The notes under the pieces: generated by a model
What the model was told of the DNA's origin: nothing
Databases searched by the model: none
What the model saw: the letters and a program-made list of their open reading frames with translations, nothing else
Shown here: piece by piece, positions 1-8,510 of the stretch
Position numbering within the stretch: position 1 is the first letter of the stretch
How the letters are laid out: each line of letters opens with the position of its first letter
NCBI GenBank assembly: GCA_023394415.1
Contig: JAEXAR010000013.1
Location: 1-64,000 of the forward strand
From: Bacteroidota bacterium
Lineage (GTDB): Bacteria > Bacteroidota > Bacteroidia > Flavobacteriales > Weeksellaceae
Direction of reading: 5' to 3'
DNA: 64,000 nucleotides
Position numbers and translations under genes: made by a program

Positions 1-380
<380 letters not shown>

Positions 381-431
381 GATGCAGGCACTCTTTAGCC
401 AAGGTTTACTCTTTGTGAAAGTTTTTATCGA

Positions 432-533
432 TAAATATTGTACCAAGTACAATGTACAATGTACAAAGTATTGATGCATGCAACCTTTACATGTACATTT
501 TACATTTTACATAGTACAACAATACAATATTTA
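432..533. repeat. Long imperfect inverted repeat in the 23S-5S spacer
   Basis: The outer arms are an exact 11-base match: TAAATATTGTA at 432-442 and TACAATATTTA at 523-533. Inside them, repeated GTACAATGTAC-like units (446-466) face TGTACATTTTACATTTTAC-like units (492-515), which can pair imperfectly. In a transcript this would form a long hairpin ending at or within 1-2 bases of the 5S gene. Processing of the rRNA precursor is a plausible role but is inferred. Confidence 0.6.
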
Positions 534-640
<107 letters not shown>

Positions 641-645
641 TTTTT

Positions 646-677
646 AAATCCTCATCATTTATTTGATGAGGATTTTT
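646..677 (+). terminator. Rho-independent terminator of the rRNA operon
   Basis: AAATCCTCATCA (646-657) pairs with TGATGAGGATTT (664-675), followed by a T run. It sits right after the 5S gene and probably ends the operon. Confidence 0.85.
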
Positions 678-680
678 TGT

Positions 681-926
681 TGATACCTACCCAACTCCTG
701 TTTAAATTGTTCAAGGTTGTTTAACGTTCGAAGTTCAAAGAGTTCAAGATTGTTCAAAGAGTTCAATCAGTTTGTTTTGTTCGAATAGTTCAATGGTTTT
801 GGTAAGGATTATTTGATTAAAAAGGAAAGATTAATCAATAATTTTATAATAGATTATTTACAATCATCCAACATCCATCACTCATTACTTATTACTCATT
901 ACTCATAAAAGTATCTGCACGTGTTT
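681..926. other. Gene-free spacer after the rRNA operon with degenerate short repeats
   Basis: No coding region was found between the 5S terminator and the gene ending at 1038. The stretch holds many scattered GTTCAA/GTTCAAGA units (about 707-795) and a run of TCATTACTTATTACTCATTACTCAT-like units (about 880-907). A hairpin element follows at 927-999. Similar low-complexity repeats recur at 22083-22220. Confidence 0.5.
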
Positions 927-999
927 CCAGCCCCGATGAAAGCGGCATCCTTTTGTGATGAGCGACAGCGAAGAGCAAAAGATACAGCGGACAGCGGGT
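927..999. repeat. Dispersed hairpin element (AGCCCCGATG...AGCGGG family), copy 1
   Basis: The left half reads AGCCCCGATGAAAGCGGCATCC-TTTTG and the right half CAAAAGATACAGCGGACAGCGGG. CCCG/CGGG, ATC/GAT and TTTTG/CAAAA can pair around a variable centre. Related copies are at 3384-3464 and 29228-29302, with a looser relative at 8338-8410. This copy lies downstream of the 1038-1655 gene. Confidence 0.65.
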
Positions 1000-1037
1000 A
1001 CAATTATCCTTTAACTTACATAAAGGAAATTAAAATA

Positions 1038-1655
1038 TTAAAAGAACTTCCAGTAAGTATTATCGTAAGTTTTGGCTAAATCCTTCATACACTGTGTAGA
1101 GAGAACTTTAAGTTTTACGGTTGTGATACTGCCTTCTTTTGTATATGGAAATTGAGGGATTTTTTCGGTGGATGTTTTCTGTTCTCCGTTTGCATAAATC
1201 ACCGTCCAGGTATAGCCATAATTATTTTGAGTATTAGAAGGGAAAAAACTCACAATACCTTCTGCATATTTCACTTCTCTGAAACTATTTACAGAGATAT
1301 CACAATCTACTTTTTGCTGGTTGCTGGAAGTGCTGATATTGCTTGTTTTGTCTGTAATATCTATATTTTTGCTGCATTGTGAAAGGCCTTGTGGAGTAAG
1401 GATTGAAAGAGAAAGAACGGTTCTTCCACCGGCAGTTGGTTTAAGTTTAATTGTATTTTTTCTGAAATCGCCGTCGAGTTGTGAGTTTCCTCCAACGGTA
1501 ACCCATAAATGACAATCGGTACATTGTGCATTGTCGTTTTCAATAGAATACATTGGATTTTCTTCAATACTGATGGATGTTTTACCTATAATAATGCATT
1601 GTGCCATCGAAAAGGCAGCAATTAGCAATGCGAATAATGTGATTGTTTTTTTCAT
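1038..1655 (-). CDS. Secreted protein of unknown function
   Basis: This 205-residue protein starts with a clear signal peptide (MKKTITLFALLIAAFSMAQ, cleavage near residue 19). The mature part has six or more cysteines, including a CTDC pair at about residues 45-48, and looks rich in beta strands. I recognise no named family. It could be a small periplasmic or surface protein stabilised by disulfides. It lies 19 bases downstream of the acyl-CoA carboxylase gene on the same strand and may be co-transcribed, though no functional link is evident. Another dispersed hairpin element follows its 3' end. Confidence 0.8.
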   Translation of the reverse strand: MKKTITLFALLIAAFSMAQCIIIGKTSISIEENPMYSIENDNAQCTDCHLWVTVGGNSQLDGDFRKNTIKLKPTAGGRTVLSLSILTPQGLSQCSKNIDITDKTSNISTSSNQQKVDCDISVNSFREVKYAEGIVSFFPSNTQNNYGYTWTVIYANGEQKTSTEKIPQFPYTKEGSITTVKLKVLSTQCMKDLAKTYDNTYWKFF

Positions 1656-1674
1656 TTTTCTGCGTTTTCAATTT

Positions 1675-3303
1675 TTAGACCTGTATTACACCGAGATTAA
1701 ATTTCTCTGTTATTGGTGCGTGATTAGCTGCTTCAATTCCCATTGAAATCCATTTTCTTGTGTCTTCCGGGTTGATGATAGCATCTGTCCATAATCTAGC
1801 TGCGGCATACGTTGCCTCGGTTTGTTTTTTATATCTTTTTGAAATAGTATCCAATATTTCCTGATGTTCCTCCTCTGTGATTTCTTTGCCCTGCTTTTTA
1901 AGTGTAGATTCCTGAATTTGTGCTAATACTTTTGCAGCTTGAGCGCCTCCCATTACGGCAAGATCTGCCCAAGGCCAAGCTACAATTAAGCGTGGATCAT
2001 AGGCTTTACCACACATTGCATAATTTCCTGCACCATAAGAATTGCCCGTAATTACAGTAAATTTTGGTACGACAGAATTGGAAACTGCATTTACCATTTT
2101 TGCACCGTCTTTTATAATGCCACCGTGCTCTGATTTGGAGCCTACCATAAATCCTGTAACATCCTGCAAAAATAATAATGGTATTTTACGTTGGTTACAA
2201 TTTGCAATAAAACGAGTTGCTTTATCAGCAGAGTCGGAATAAATAACACCTCCAAACTGCATCTCACCTTTACCGCTTTTTACTAGTTTTCTTTGGTTGG
2301 CTACAATTCCTACTGCCCAACCATCAATCCTGGCAGTGGCACAAATAATGGTTTTACCATAATCGGGTTTATATTCTTCATATTCAGAATTATCAACAAT
2401 ACATTTTATAATGTCATAGGTGTCATATTGTTCAGTCCGTGAAGTAGGCATTAATCCAAAGATATCGGTTGGATTTTGTTTTGGAGGAAAACTTGCCGCT
2501 CTATCGAACCCAGCTTTGTCAAAATTGCCCAGCGTGTTCATAATATTTTTAATTCGGTTCAATGCATCTTTATCATCAATCGCCTTATAATCTGTAACAC
2601 CTGATATTTCGCAATGTGTAGTAGCACCACCTAGAGTTTCATTGTCGATGTTTTCGCCTATCGCAGCTTTAACTAAATAGCTGCCTGCAAGGAAAATTGA
2701 CCCTGTTCCATCTACAATCATCGCTTCATCACTCATAATTGGAAGATAGGCACCTCCTGCTACACAACTTCCCATTACAGCGGAAATTTGAACAATACCC
2801 ATTGAACTCATTTTAGCATTATTCCTAAAAATTCTACCAAAATGTTCCTTATCTGGAAATATTTCGTCCTGCATCGGAAGATAAACTCCGGCAGAATCTA
2901 CCAGGTAAATGATTGGCAAACGGTTTTCCATTGCAATTTCTTGAGCACGGAGATTTTTCTTTCCCGTTATTGGAAACCAAGCACCTGCTTTTACTGATGC
3001 ATCATTAGCAACAACTATGCATTGCTTGCCAGAAACATATCCCATAACCACCACAACACCACCACTTGGACATCCTCCATGTTCCTGATACATTTCAAAA
3101 CCTGCAAAAGCACCTATTTCTATAGATTCAGAATCTTTATCGAGAAGATATTCAATTCTTTCACGAGCAGTCATTTTACCTTCGTCTCGAAGCTTTTGGA
3201 GACGTTTTTCTCCTCCTCCCTTCTTAATTTCTGCATAAAGTCTGTTGATTTCGGAAAGTTTGAGTTTGTTTTGATCTTCTCTTTTATTAAATTCTAAATC
3301 CAT
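1675..3303 (-). CDS. Acyl-CoA carboxylase carboxyltransferase (beta) subunit
   Basis: This 542-residue protein belongs to the biotin-dependent carboxyltransferase family, which moves CO2 from carboxybiotin to an acyl-CoA. Both crotonase-like halves are present: an N-terminal half with a DSAGVYLPMQDEIFP segment (about residues 136-150) and a glycine-rich GSCVAGGAYLP oxyanion region (about 173-183), and a C-terminal half with GNSYGAGNYAMCG (about 413-425). The DEIFPDKEHFGRIF motif resembles methylcrotonyl-CoA carboxylase beta chains more than propionyl-CoA ones, which would point to leucine breakdown. The substrate is not settled by sequence alone. No biotin carboxylase subunit is encoded nearby. 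Confidence 0.93.
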   Translation of the reverse strand: MDLEFNKREDQNKLKLSEINRLYAEIKKGGGEKRLQKLRDEGKMTARERIEYLLDKDSESIEIGAFAGFEMYQEHGGCPSGGVVVVMGYVSGKQCIVVANDASVKAGAWFPITGKKNLRAQEIAMENRLPIIYLVDSAGVYLPMQDEIFPDKEHFGRIFRNNAKMSSMGIVQISAVMGSCVAGGAYLPIMSDEAMIVDGTGSIFLAGSYLVKAAIGENIDNETLGGATTHCEISGVTDYKAIDDKDALNRIKNIMNTLGNFDKAGFDRAASFPPKQNPTDIFGLMPTSRTEQYDTYDIIKCIVDNSEYEEYKPDYGKTIICATARIDGWAVGIVANQRKLVKSGKGEMQFGGVIYSDSADKATRFIANCNQRKIPLLFLQDVTGFMVGSKSEHGGIIKDGAKMVNAVSNSVVPKFTVITGNSYGAGNYAMCGKAYDPRLIVAWPWADLAVMGGAQAAKVLAQIQESTLKKQGKEITEEEHQEILDTISKRYKKQTEATYAAARLWTDAIINPEDTRKWISMGIEAANHAPITEKFNLGVIQV

Positions 3304-3383
3304 TTTATATTTGAAATTTTCCTTTAAAGATAAGGCTTTTGAGTGAATAATTAATAATCGTTTTGTGGGGTGGGTAAGTTCTT

Positions 3384-3464
3384 ATAGCCCGGATGGAAAC
3401 GGCATCCTTTTTTAGGGACACGTTTGAAAAACGTGTCCCTAAAAAAGATATAGTGTACAGCCGG
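3384..3464. repeat. Dispersed hairpin element, copy 2, with perfect 18-bp stem
   Basis: AGCCCGGATGGAAACGGCATCC leads into an 18-bp perfect stem (3408-3425 with 3429-3446) closed by a 3-base GAA loop. GATATAGTGTACAGCCGG then forms the right flank. It lies between the divergent starts at 3303 and 3558, so it is not at a gene end. The centre (GGGACACG) differs completely from the other copies, while the flanks are conserved. Confidence 0.7.
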
Positions 3465-3542
3465 TTGAAAACATTTTATAAAAGCTGAAAGTACTGCTGC
3501 ATAAAATGATTAGCAAAACTTTAAATATTGAAATTTAAGTTA

Positions 3543-3550
3543 TAGTTTTG
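3543..3550 (+). promoter_or_regulatory. -7 promoter element (TAGTTTTG) upstream of the EamA gene
   Basis: It matches the Bacteroidota TAnnTTTG -7 consensus. It ends 7 bases before the ATG at 3558, so transcription could start at or next to the start codon (a leaderless mRNA). No TTG is seen at the usual -33 distance. Confidence 0.45.
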
Positions 3551-3557
3551 TAGATAT

Positions 3558-4448
3558 ATGAAAAGCTCTGCTCTCTTTCGTCTTCATTTTATTGTTTTTT
3601 TGTGGGGATTTACAGCGATTCTTGGTAAGTTGATTCACGCCAATGCACAAATTTTGGTTTTCTACAGGATGCTTTTTGCAGCTGTTTTTTTGTTTATTTT
3701 TATCAGAATTTTTAAGAAGCAAAGTATTGCAGTTTCAAGACAATTATTCTTGCAGTTGGCAGTAATTGGTGCTTTTATGGCATTTCATTGGTTATGTTTT
3801 TTTCATTCGATTAAGGTTTCCAATGTTTCTATTGCCTTAAGTTGTTTGTCTTTATCTACACTTTTCGCAGCGATTTTGGAACCCATAATATTCAAACGTA
3901 AAATTGATGTCTCCGAAATCGTTATGGGAATTGTGATTTTGCTTTGTATGTATTTGATTTTCAAAACCGAATTCAGATATAAGGAAGGTATTTTCTATGG
4001 GATTCTCACAGCATTGTTCGGGACCATTTTTTCTGTTTATAATGGAAAACTTTATGGTAAAACGTCTTCGGGAAATATTATTTTTTACGAAATTTTCTGT
4101 GGATGGGCTATTTTATCAATTTTCTATATTTTTACCGGACAAATTACTCAACTTAACGAAATAAGTTACAGGGATTTAGCGTTAGTTACATTGTTAGCGG
4201 GAGTGTTTACGGCATATCCTATGTTTGAATCTATAAATCTGATGAAACACATTACACCTTTTACCCTTATTTTAACGGTAAATTTGGAACCGATTTATGG
4301 GATCATCTTGGCTTATTTCATTTTTGGAGATTCAGAACATATGAGTCCAATGTTTTATATCGCATCTCTGGTAATGATACTCTCCATCGTTGCCAACGGA
4401 ATTATAAAGGCTAGGAAGAAAGCCAAAGAAAGTATTGAAGCAGCATGA
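3558..4448 (+). CDS. EamA/DMT-family transporter
   Basis: This 296-residue protein is hydrophobic throughout, with about ten membrane segments arranged as two EamA repeats (about residues 5-135 and 150-285). That is the standard architecture and length of drug/metabolite-superfamily permeases. It probably exports a small metabolite or amino acid across the inner membrane; the substrate cannot be told. The ATG at 3558 follows a good -7 element. Its end overlaps the next gene by 4 bases (ATGA), so the two are probably translated together. Confidence 0.9.
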   Translation: MKSSALFRLHFIVFLWGFTAILGKLIHANAQILVFYRMLFAAVFLFIFIRIFKKQSIAVSRQLFLQLAVIGAFMAFHWLCFFHSIKVSNVSIALSCLSLSTLFAAILEPIIFKRKIDVSEIVMGIVILLCMYLIFKTEFRYKEGIFYGILTALFGTIFSVYNGKLYGKTSSGNIIFYEIFCGWAILSIFYIFTGQITQLNEISYRDLALVTLLAGVFTAYPMFESINLMKHITPFTLILTVNLEPIYGIILAYFIFGDSEHMSPMFYIASLVMILSIVANGIIKARKKAKESIEAA

Positions 4449-5530
4449 TAAAAAAAATTATATTTTTTGTGTTAATCTTGATATACAATGTAGCTGAATC
4501 GCAGATTGTAAGAAAATATTCAAACGAATTTCTAAACATCGGTGCCGGCGCAAGAGGTTTAGGAATGGGAGGTGCTGTTATCTCAAATCAAAATGACGTT
4601 TATTCGCCAATGTGGAATCCTGCAGGATTAATTGGTGTAGAACGCGATTGGCAAGGCGCAGCAATGCACGCCGAATATTTTGAGAGTATTGCCAAATATG
4701 ATTACATCGCTTATGCAAAACCATTGGACAGTAAAGGTGGTGTTTTTGCTATTTCTTTGGTGAGACTTGGTGTAGATGATATTTTAGATACCACGCAAAT
4801 GATTGATTCTGAAGGAAATATTGATTATGATAAAATCAAGAAATTCTCTCAATCGGATTATGCGGGGATTTTGTCTTTTGCTTTTCATCCCGGAGGAAAT
4901 CAGAAATTAGATGTTGGTATCAACGCAAAAATAGTTTACAGAAATGTTGGTGATTTTGCGAATGGTTTCGGTTTCGGTTTTGATATTGGTGCAATGTATC
5001 ATTCAGATAACGGTTGGAATTACGGTGCGATGTTGCGCGATGCAACCACAACTGTTAATTTTTGGACTATAAACCAAGATAAACTTTCGGCAGTTGTGAA
5101 TGGCGAAGAATTCAACCCGGCACCAAAAGACAAAATGGAAATCACAATGCCAAAATTGAATGCCGGAATTTCTAAAAATTTTGAACTTAATAAAGACCTT
5201 GAATTGTTACCAGAAGCAGGAATTAATGTAGATTTTGCAAAAACCGCAGCGTTGATTTCTACTGATTTCGCAAGTATTACACCTTACGCCGGAGCCGAAC
5301 TGAAATTTCAAGATATGATTTTTGTAAGAGTCGGCGTCAACAGATTTCAAACCGTTACCGATATTGAAAGTTTGAAAAGACAGGTTTCTTTTCAACCAAG
5401 TGTAGGTTTGGGCATCAAATATAAAGGTTTAACTTTGGATTATGCGATTTCTAATTCAGGAATTAATGGTTCTAATTTTTTCTCGAATTTCTTTTCTTTG
5501 AAATTGGATATGGGTGATTTCAGAAACTAA
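4445..5530 (+). CDS. porV2: PorV2-like outer-membrane protein (PorV/PorQ family)
   Basis: This 361-residue protein has a short signal peptide (to about residue 19), then the hallmark GAGARGLGMGGA segment (about 33-44) and MWNPAGL (about 57-63) of the PorV/PorQ family. The rest is a predicted FadL-like beta barrel. PorV itself shuttles cargo in the type IX secretion system. PorV2-type paralogs are widespread in flavobacteria and their exact role is less clear. T9SS cargo encoded elsewhere in the window (12728, 31326, 37512) fits. It overlaps the EamA gene by 4 bases. Confidence 0.85.
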   Translation: MIKKIIFFVLILIYNVAESQIVRKYSNEFLNIGAGARGLGMGGAVISNQNDVYSPMWNPAGLIGVERDWQGAAMHAEYFESIAKYDYIAYAKPLDSKGGVFAISLVRLGVDDILDTTQMIDSEGNIDYDKIKKFSQSDYAGILSFAFHPGGNQKLDVGINAKIVYRNVGDFANGFGFGFDIGAMYHSDNGWNYGAMLRDATTTVNFWTINQDKLSAVVNGEEFNPAPKDKMEITMPKLNAGISKNFELNKDLELLPEAGINVDFAKTAALISTDFASITPYAGAELKFQDMIFVRVGVNRFQTVTDIESLKRQVSFQPSVGLGIKYKGLTLDYAISNSGINGSNFFSNFFSLKLDMGDFRN

Positions 5531-5562
5531 AAATTTTGAAGTTTTTGTATCTCTTTTTTAAT

Positions 5563-5570
5563 TAAATTTG
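5563..5570 (+). promoter_or_regulatory. -7 promoter element (TAAATTTG)
   Basis: It is a perfect TAnnTTTG match, with a TTG 24 bases upstream (5536-5538), slightly beyond the usual spacing. Its position excludes the in-frame TTG at 5568 as the translation start of the next gene and supports the ATG at 5592. Confidence 0.4.
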
Positions 5571-5591
5571 AGAATACAAATTCAAATTTTT

Positions 5592-6425
5592 ATGAAGACT
5601 TTTCTTACATCTATCTCAATATTTTGTTTTTCAATGATTTCTGCACAGTCTGTTTCAGATTATGCTTACGTTTATGTGCCGAAAAAATTTGCTTCGTTTA
5701 AAACAACCAATCAATACAATTTAAATAAAATTTTAGCCTTAAAATTAGCGGATAAAAACTATAAGATTATTCTGGAAGAGCGAGAAAATTGGTCTGAAAA
5801 CCTAAATCGTTGTGATATTTTGACTGCAGATTTATTGGATGACAGCAATATGTTTAAGAACAGAGTGAAACTGGAATTCAAAGATTGCAATGGAAAAACA
5901 TTATCATCAATTCCGTCAACTTCTAATTTTAAAGAATTTGATGCGGGTTTTCAAGATGCATTAATTAAGTCATTAGCATCCGTTCCGAATTCCCAAAATA
6001 CAGGGCAAACTTTTGCTGCAACTCAAAACGTTCAAAAAACACAAGTTTCAACACCGGAACCTGTGAAAACCATTGAAAAAGTAATAGAACAGAAAATAGA
6101 AACACCAATAAAAACCGTTGAATCTCAACCAGTAACAACCGTTCAAAAACCTGCAGAAACCAAAACAACAAATAAAGCAGAAGTTTATTCGAACGGTAAA
6201 CAAAACTTCAACAGAGTTAATCTTGGTGCAGGACATTTTATTTTAACAAGTCCCAACAGTTCAATTCCTTACGCTGTTTTTAAAGAATCTTTAAAGAAAG
6301 ATGTTTTCAGAGTGCAACTTGAAAATGGTACACAAACTTTAGGATATTGGGAAGGCAATAAACTGATTATCGAAAAACCAAATGCCGACGGTACATTCAG
6401 CAAAGAAGAATTGAAACAAAATTAA
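5592..6425 (+). CDS. Secreted protein of unknown function
   Basis: I chose the ATG at 5592 because it opens a proper signal peptide (MKTFLTSISIFCFSMISAQ) and because an upstream in-frame TTG overlaps the -7 element. The 277-residue product has an N-terminal domain of about 110 residues, then a low-complexity linker rich in Thr, Val, Pro, Gln and Glu (about residues 130-200). A small beta-rich C-terminal domain (about 205-277) follows. No family is recognised. The linker suggests two folded parts in the periplasm or at the surface. Confidence 0.8.
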   Translation: MKTFLTSISIFCFSMISAQSVSDYAYVYVPKKFASFKTTNQYNLNKILALKLADKNYKIILEERENWSENLNRCDILTADLLDDSNMFKNRVKLEFKDCNGKTLSSIPSTSNFKEFDAGFQDALIKSLASVPNSQNTGQTFAATQNVQKTQVSTPEPVKTIEKVIEQKIETPIKTVESQPVTTVQKPAETKTTNKAEVYSNGKQNFNRVNLGAGHFILTSPNSSIPYAVFKESLKKDVFRVQLENGTQTLGYWEGNKLIIEKPNADGTFSKEELKQN

Positions 6426-6503
6426 ATAGCATTCTCAGCGTTTTATAATGATTACCATAAATATTGAATTGAATTTTGAATCTGCTAAATCTGCGAGAGA
6501 TGA

Positions 6504-8294
6504 TTAAGAATTAAAATACGCCCAAACAATCTTCCCCTTCGATTTCCCCAAAATCTCCTCCAAAGTTTCCTGCGAAGATTCCTTGATTCTCTTCACCGAT
6601 TTCAATTTTTGAAAAAGCAATTCGATTGATTTTTCGCCAACACCGGGAATTTCTTCCAACTCTGTTTGTATCGTTGAATTTTTTCTGCGTGTTCTGTGAT
6701 GTTTCACGCCGAAACGATGCGCTTCATCGCGAACTTTTTGCAAGATTTTCAGCGTTTCCGATTTTTTGTCGAGATACAAAGGAATAGGATCTTCAGGGAA
6801 AAAAATTTCCTCAAGCCTTTTTGCAATGCCGATAATGGTAATTTTTCTGTAAAGTCCAAGCGTTTTCAAACTTTTCACGGCAGAAGAAAGTTGACCTTTT
6901 CCACCATCAATTAAAATCAGTTGCGGTAACGGTTCGTTTTCGTCTAAAAGTCTTTTATAGCGGCGGTAAATCACTTCTTCCATCGTTGCAAAATCGTTTG
7001 CACCAACGACGGATTTCGGATGAAAAATACGGTAATCATTTTTGCTTGGTTTTCCTTCTTTAAAAACGACGCACGCCGAAACCGGATTTGTACCTTGAAT
7101 ATTGGAGTTGTCAAAACCTTCAATATGTCTCGGTTCTACAGGCATTCGCAAGAGTTTTTGCATTTCCGCCATAATTCGGTTGGTGTGACGATCCGGATCT
7201 ACAATTTGGACTTGTTTCAGTTTTTCAATGCGGTATTCTTTTGCGTTTTTTTCAGAAAGTTCTACGATACGTTTCTTATCGCCAACTTTTGGAACAATCA
7301 GTTTCACATTCGGAATTTCCACAGAAAGATGAAACGGAACCAAAATTTCTTTAGAATTGGAATTGAATTTCTGGCGAATTTCAATCAGCGCTTCCTCCAA
7401 AATATCTTCATCGCTTTCTTCCAAAACTTTCTTAATTTCCGTCGTATAACTTTGAATGATATTTCCGTTTCGGATTTTGAAAAAATTCACATAAGCCGCC
7501 GTTTCATCACTCGTCATTCCGAAAACATCCACATCGTCAATATTCGGATTTACAACGGTGTGTTTTTCCTGATAATTGTCGAGCAAATCAATGCGTTCCT
7601 TTACCATTTGAGCGTTTTCAAACTCCAAATTTTCCGCGAAAGTCATCATTTCATCCACCAAAAAATTTTTCGCCAAACGGAAATCGCCTTTAATAATTCC
7701 ACGAATCGCTTCCACTTTTTTATCGTAATTTTCTTTGGATTCCAAGCCTTCACAAGGACCTTTGCAGTTTTTGATGTGGTATTCCAAACAGACTTTATAT
7801 TTTCCTTCCGCAATTTTTTCGGGCGACAAATTTAGGTTGCAGGTGCGGATTTTATAAATATTTTTAATGGTTTCGAGCAAAATTCTTGCAGGGCGAACTT
7901 TCGCATAAGGACCGTAATATTCCGAACCGTCCTTTATCATCGTCCGCGTCAAAAAAATCCTTGGAAAATCCTCATTTTTAATGCAAATCCATGGAAACGT
8001 TTTATCGTCCTTCATCATCACGTTGTAAAACGGCTGATGTTCCTTAATCAGATTATTTTCCAGCAAAAGCGCATCATACTCACTCGGAACAATCGTGGTT
8101 TCCAGGCGATGAATCTTCCCAACCATAATTCTCGTGCGGTAACCCGAAAGATTTTTGTTAAAATACGTCAACACTCGATTTTTCAAATTTTTGGCTTTTC
8201 CCACATACAGCAATTGCCCGTTTTTATCGTAATAACGGTAAACTCCCGGGTCTGTCGGTAAAGTTTTTAGTTGAAGTTCGAGGTCGGCATTCAT
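6504..8294 (-). CDS. uvrC: Excinuclease ABC subunit C
   Basis: This 596-residue protein makes both incisions in nucleotide excision repair after UvrAB finds the lesion. It has an N-terminal GIY-YIG nuclease domain (about residues 14-92, with PGVYRYY and LLYVGKAKNLKNRV). A UVR motif for UvrB binding lies at about 205-240. The C-terminal RNase H-like nuclease domain contains IEGFDNSNIQGTNPV (about 390-404), and helix-hairpin-helix motifs end the protein (IPGVGEKSIELLF). The length is normal. It stands alone, transcribed away from hutH. The long reading frames antisense to it are shadows. Confidence 0.97.
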   Translation of the reverse strand: MNADLELQLKTLPTDPGVYRYYDKNGQLLYVGKAKNLKNRVLTYFNKNLSGYRTRIMVGKIHRLETTIVPSEYDALLLENNLIKEHQPFYNVMMKDDKTFPWICIKNEDFPRIFLTRTMIKDGSEYYGPYAKVRPARILLETIKNIYKIRTCNLNLSPEKIAEGKYKVCLEYHIKNCKGPCEGLESKENYDKKVEAIRGIIKGDFRLAKNFLVDEMMTFAENLEFENAQMVKERIDLLDNYQEKHTVVNPNIDDVDVFGMTSDETAAYVNFFKIRNGNIIQSYTTEIKKVLEESDEDILEEALIEIRQKFNSNSKEILVPFHLSVEIPNVKLIVPKVGDKKRIVELSEKNAKEYRIEKLKQVQIVDPDRHTNRIMAEMQKLLRMPVEPRHIEGFDNSNIQGTNPVSACVVFKEGKPSKNDYRIFHPKSVVGANDFATMEEVIYRRYKRLLDENEPLPQLILIDGGKGQLSSAVKSLKTLGLYRKITIIGIAKRLEEIFFPEDPIPLYLDKKSETLKILQKVRDEAHRFGVKHHRTRRKNSTIQTELEEIPGVGEKSIELLFQKLKSVKRIKESSQETLEEILGKSKGKIVWAYFNS

Positions 8295-8337
8295 TTTTCA
8301 AAAATAGTGATTATAAATTTTATTTGGGCGTCTATTT

Positions 8338-8410
8338 CCGCCTTCCGCTCCCGCTTTTTTGTTCCACTGCGTTCCACAAAAAGAGCTCCGCTCAAGTCGG
8401 GACGCGGGAG
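8338..8410. repeat. Hairpin element between uvrC and hutH (loose relative of the AGCCCCG family)
   Basis: CTCCCGC (8348-8354) pairs with GCGGGAG (8404-8410), and TTTTTGT (about 8356-8362) pairs with ACAAAAA (about 8376-8382). GTTCCACTGCGTTCCAC lies in the centre. It sits between divergent starts, as copies 2 and 3 of the main family do. Family membership is tentative. Confidence 0.5.
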
Positions 8411-8510
8411 TATTTTGTCTTTAGAACATTGTTTTTCAGATAGATAATTTTCAGTTTTTTAGAAATCTCAAATTCTCAAAAAAGCCGTATTTTTAGCAAA
8501 ACAAAAAGAT

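Noticed and set aside
3408..3446. The 18-bp stem as a simple terminator
   Set aside because: It lies between two divergent gene starts, so no gene ends there. The conserved flanks place it in a repeat family instead.
7020..7835. Long open frame of 271 codons on the plus strand inside uvrC
   Set aside because: It is the shadow of a Lys/Glu/Asn-rich gene: the product is full of Phe, Asn and Ile with no domain, and uvrC is clearly the coding strand.
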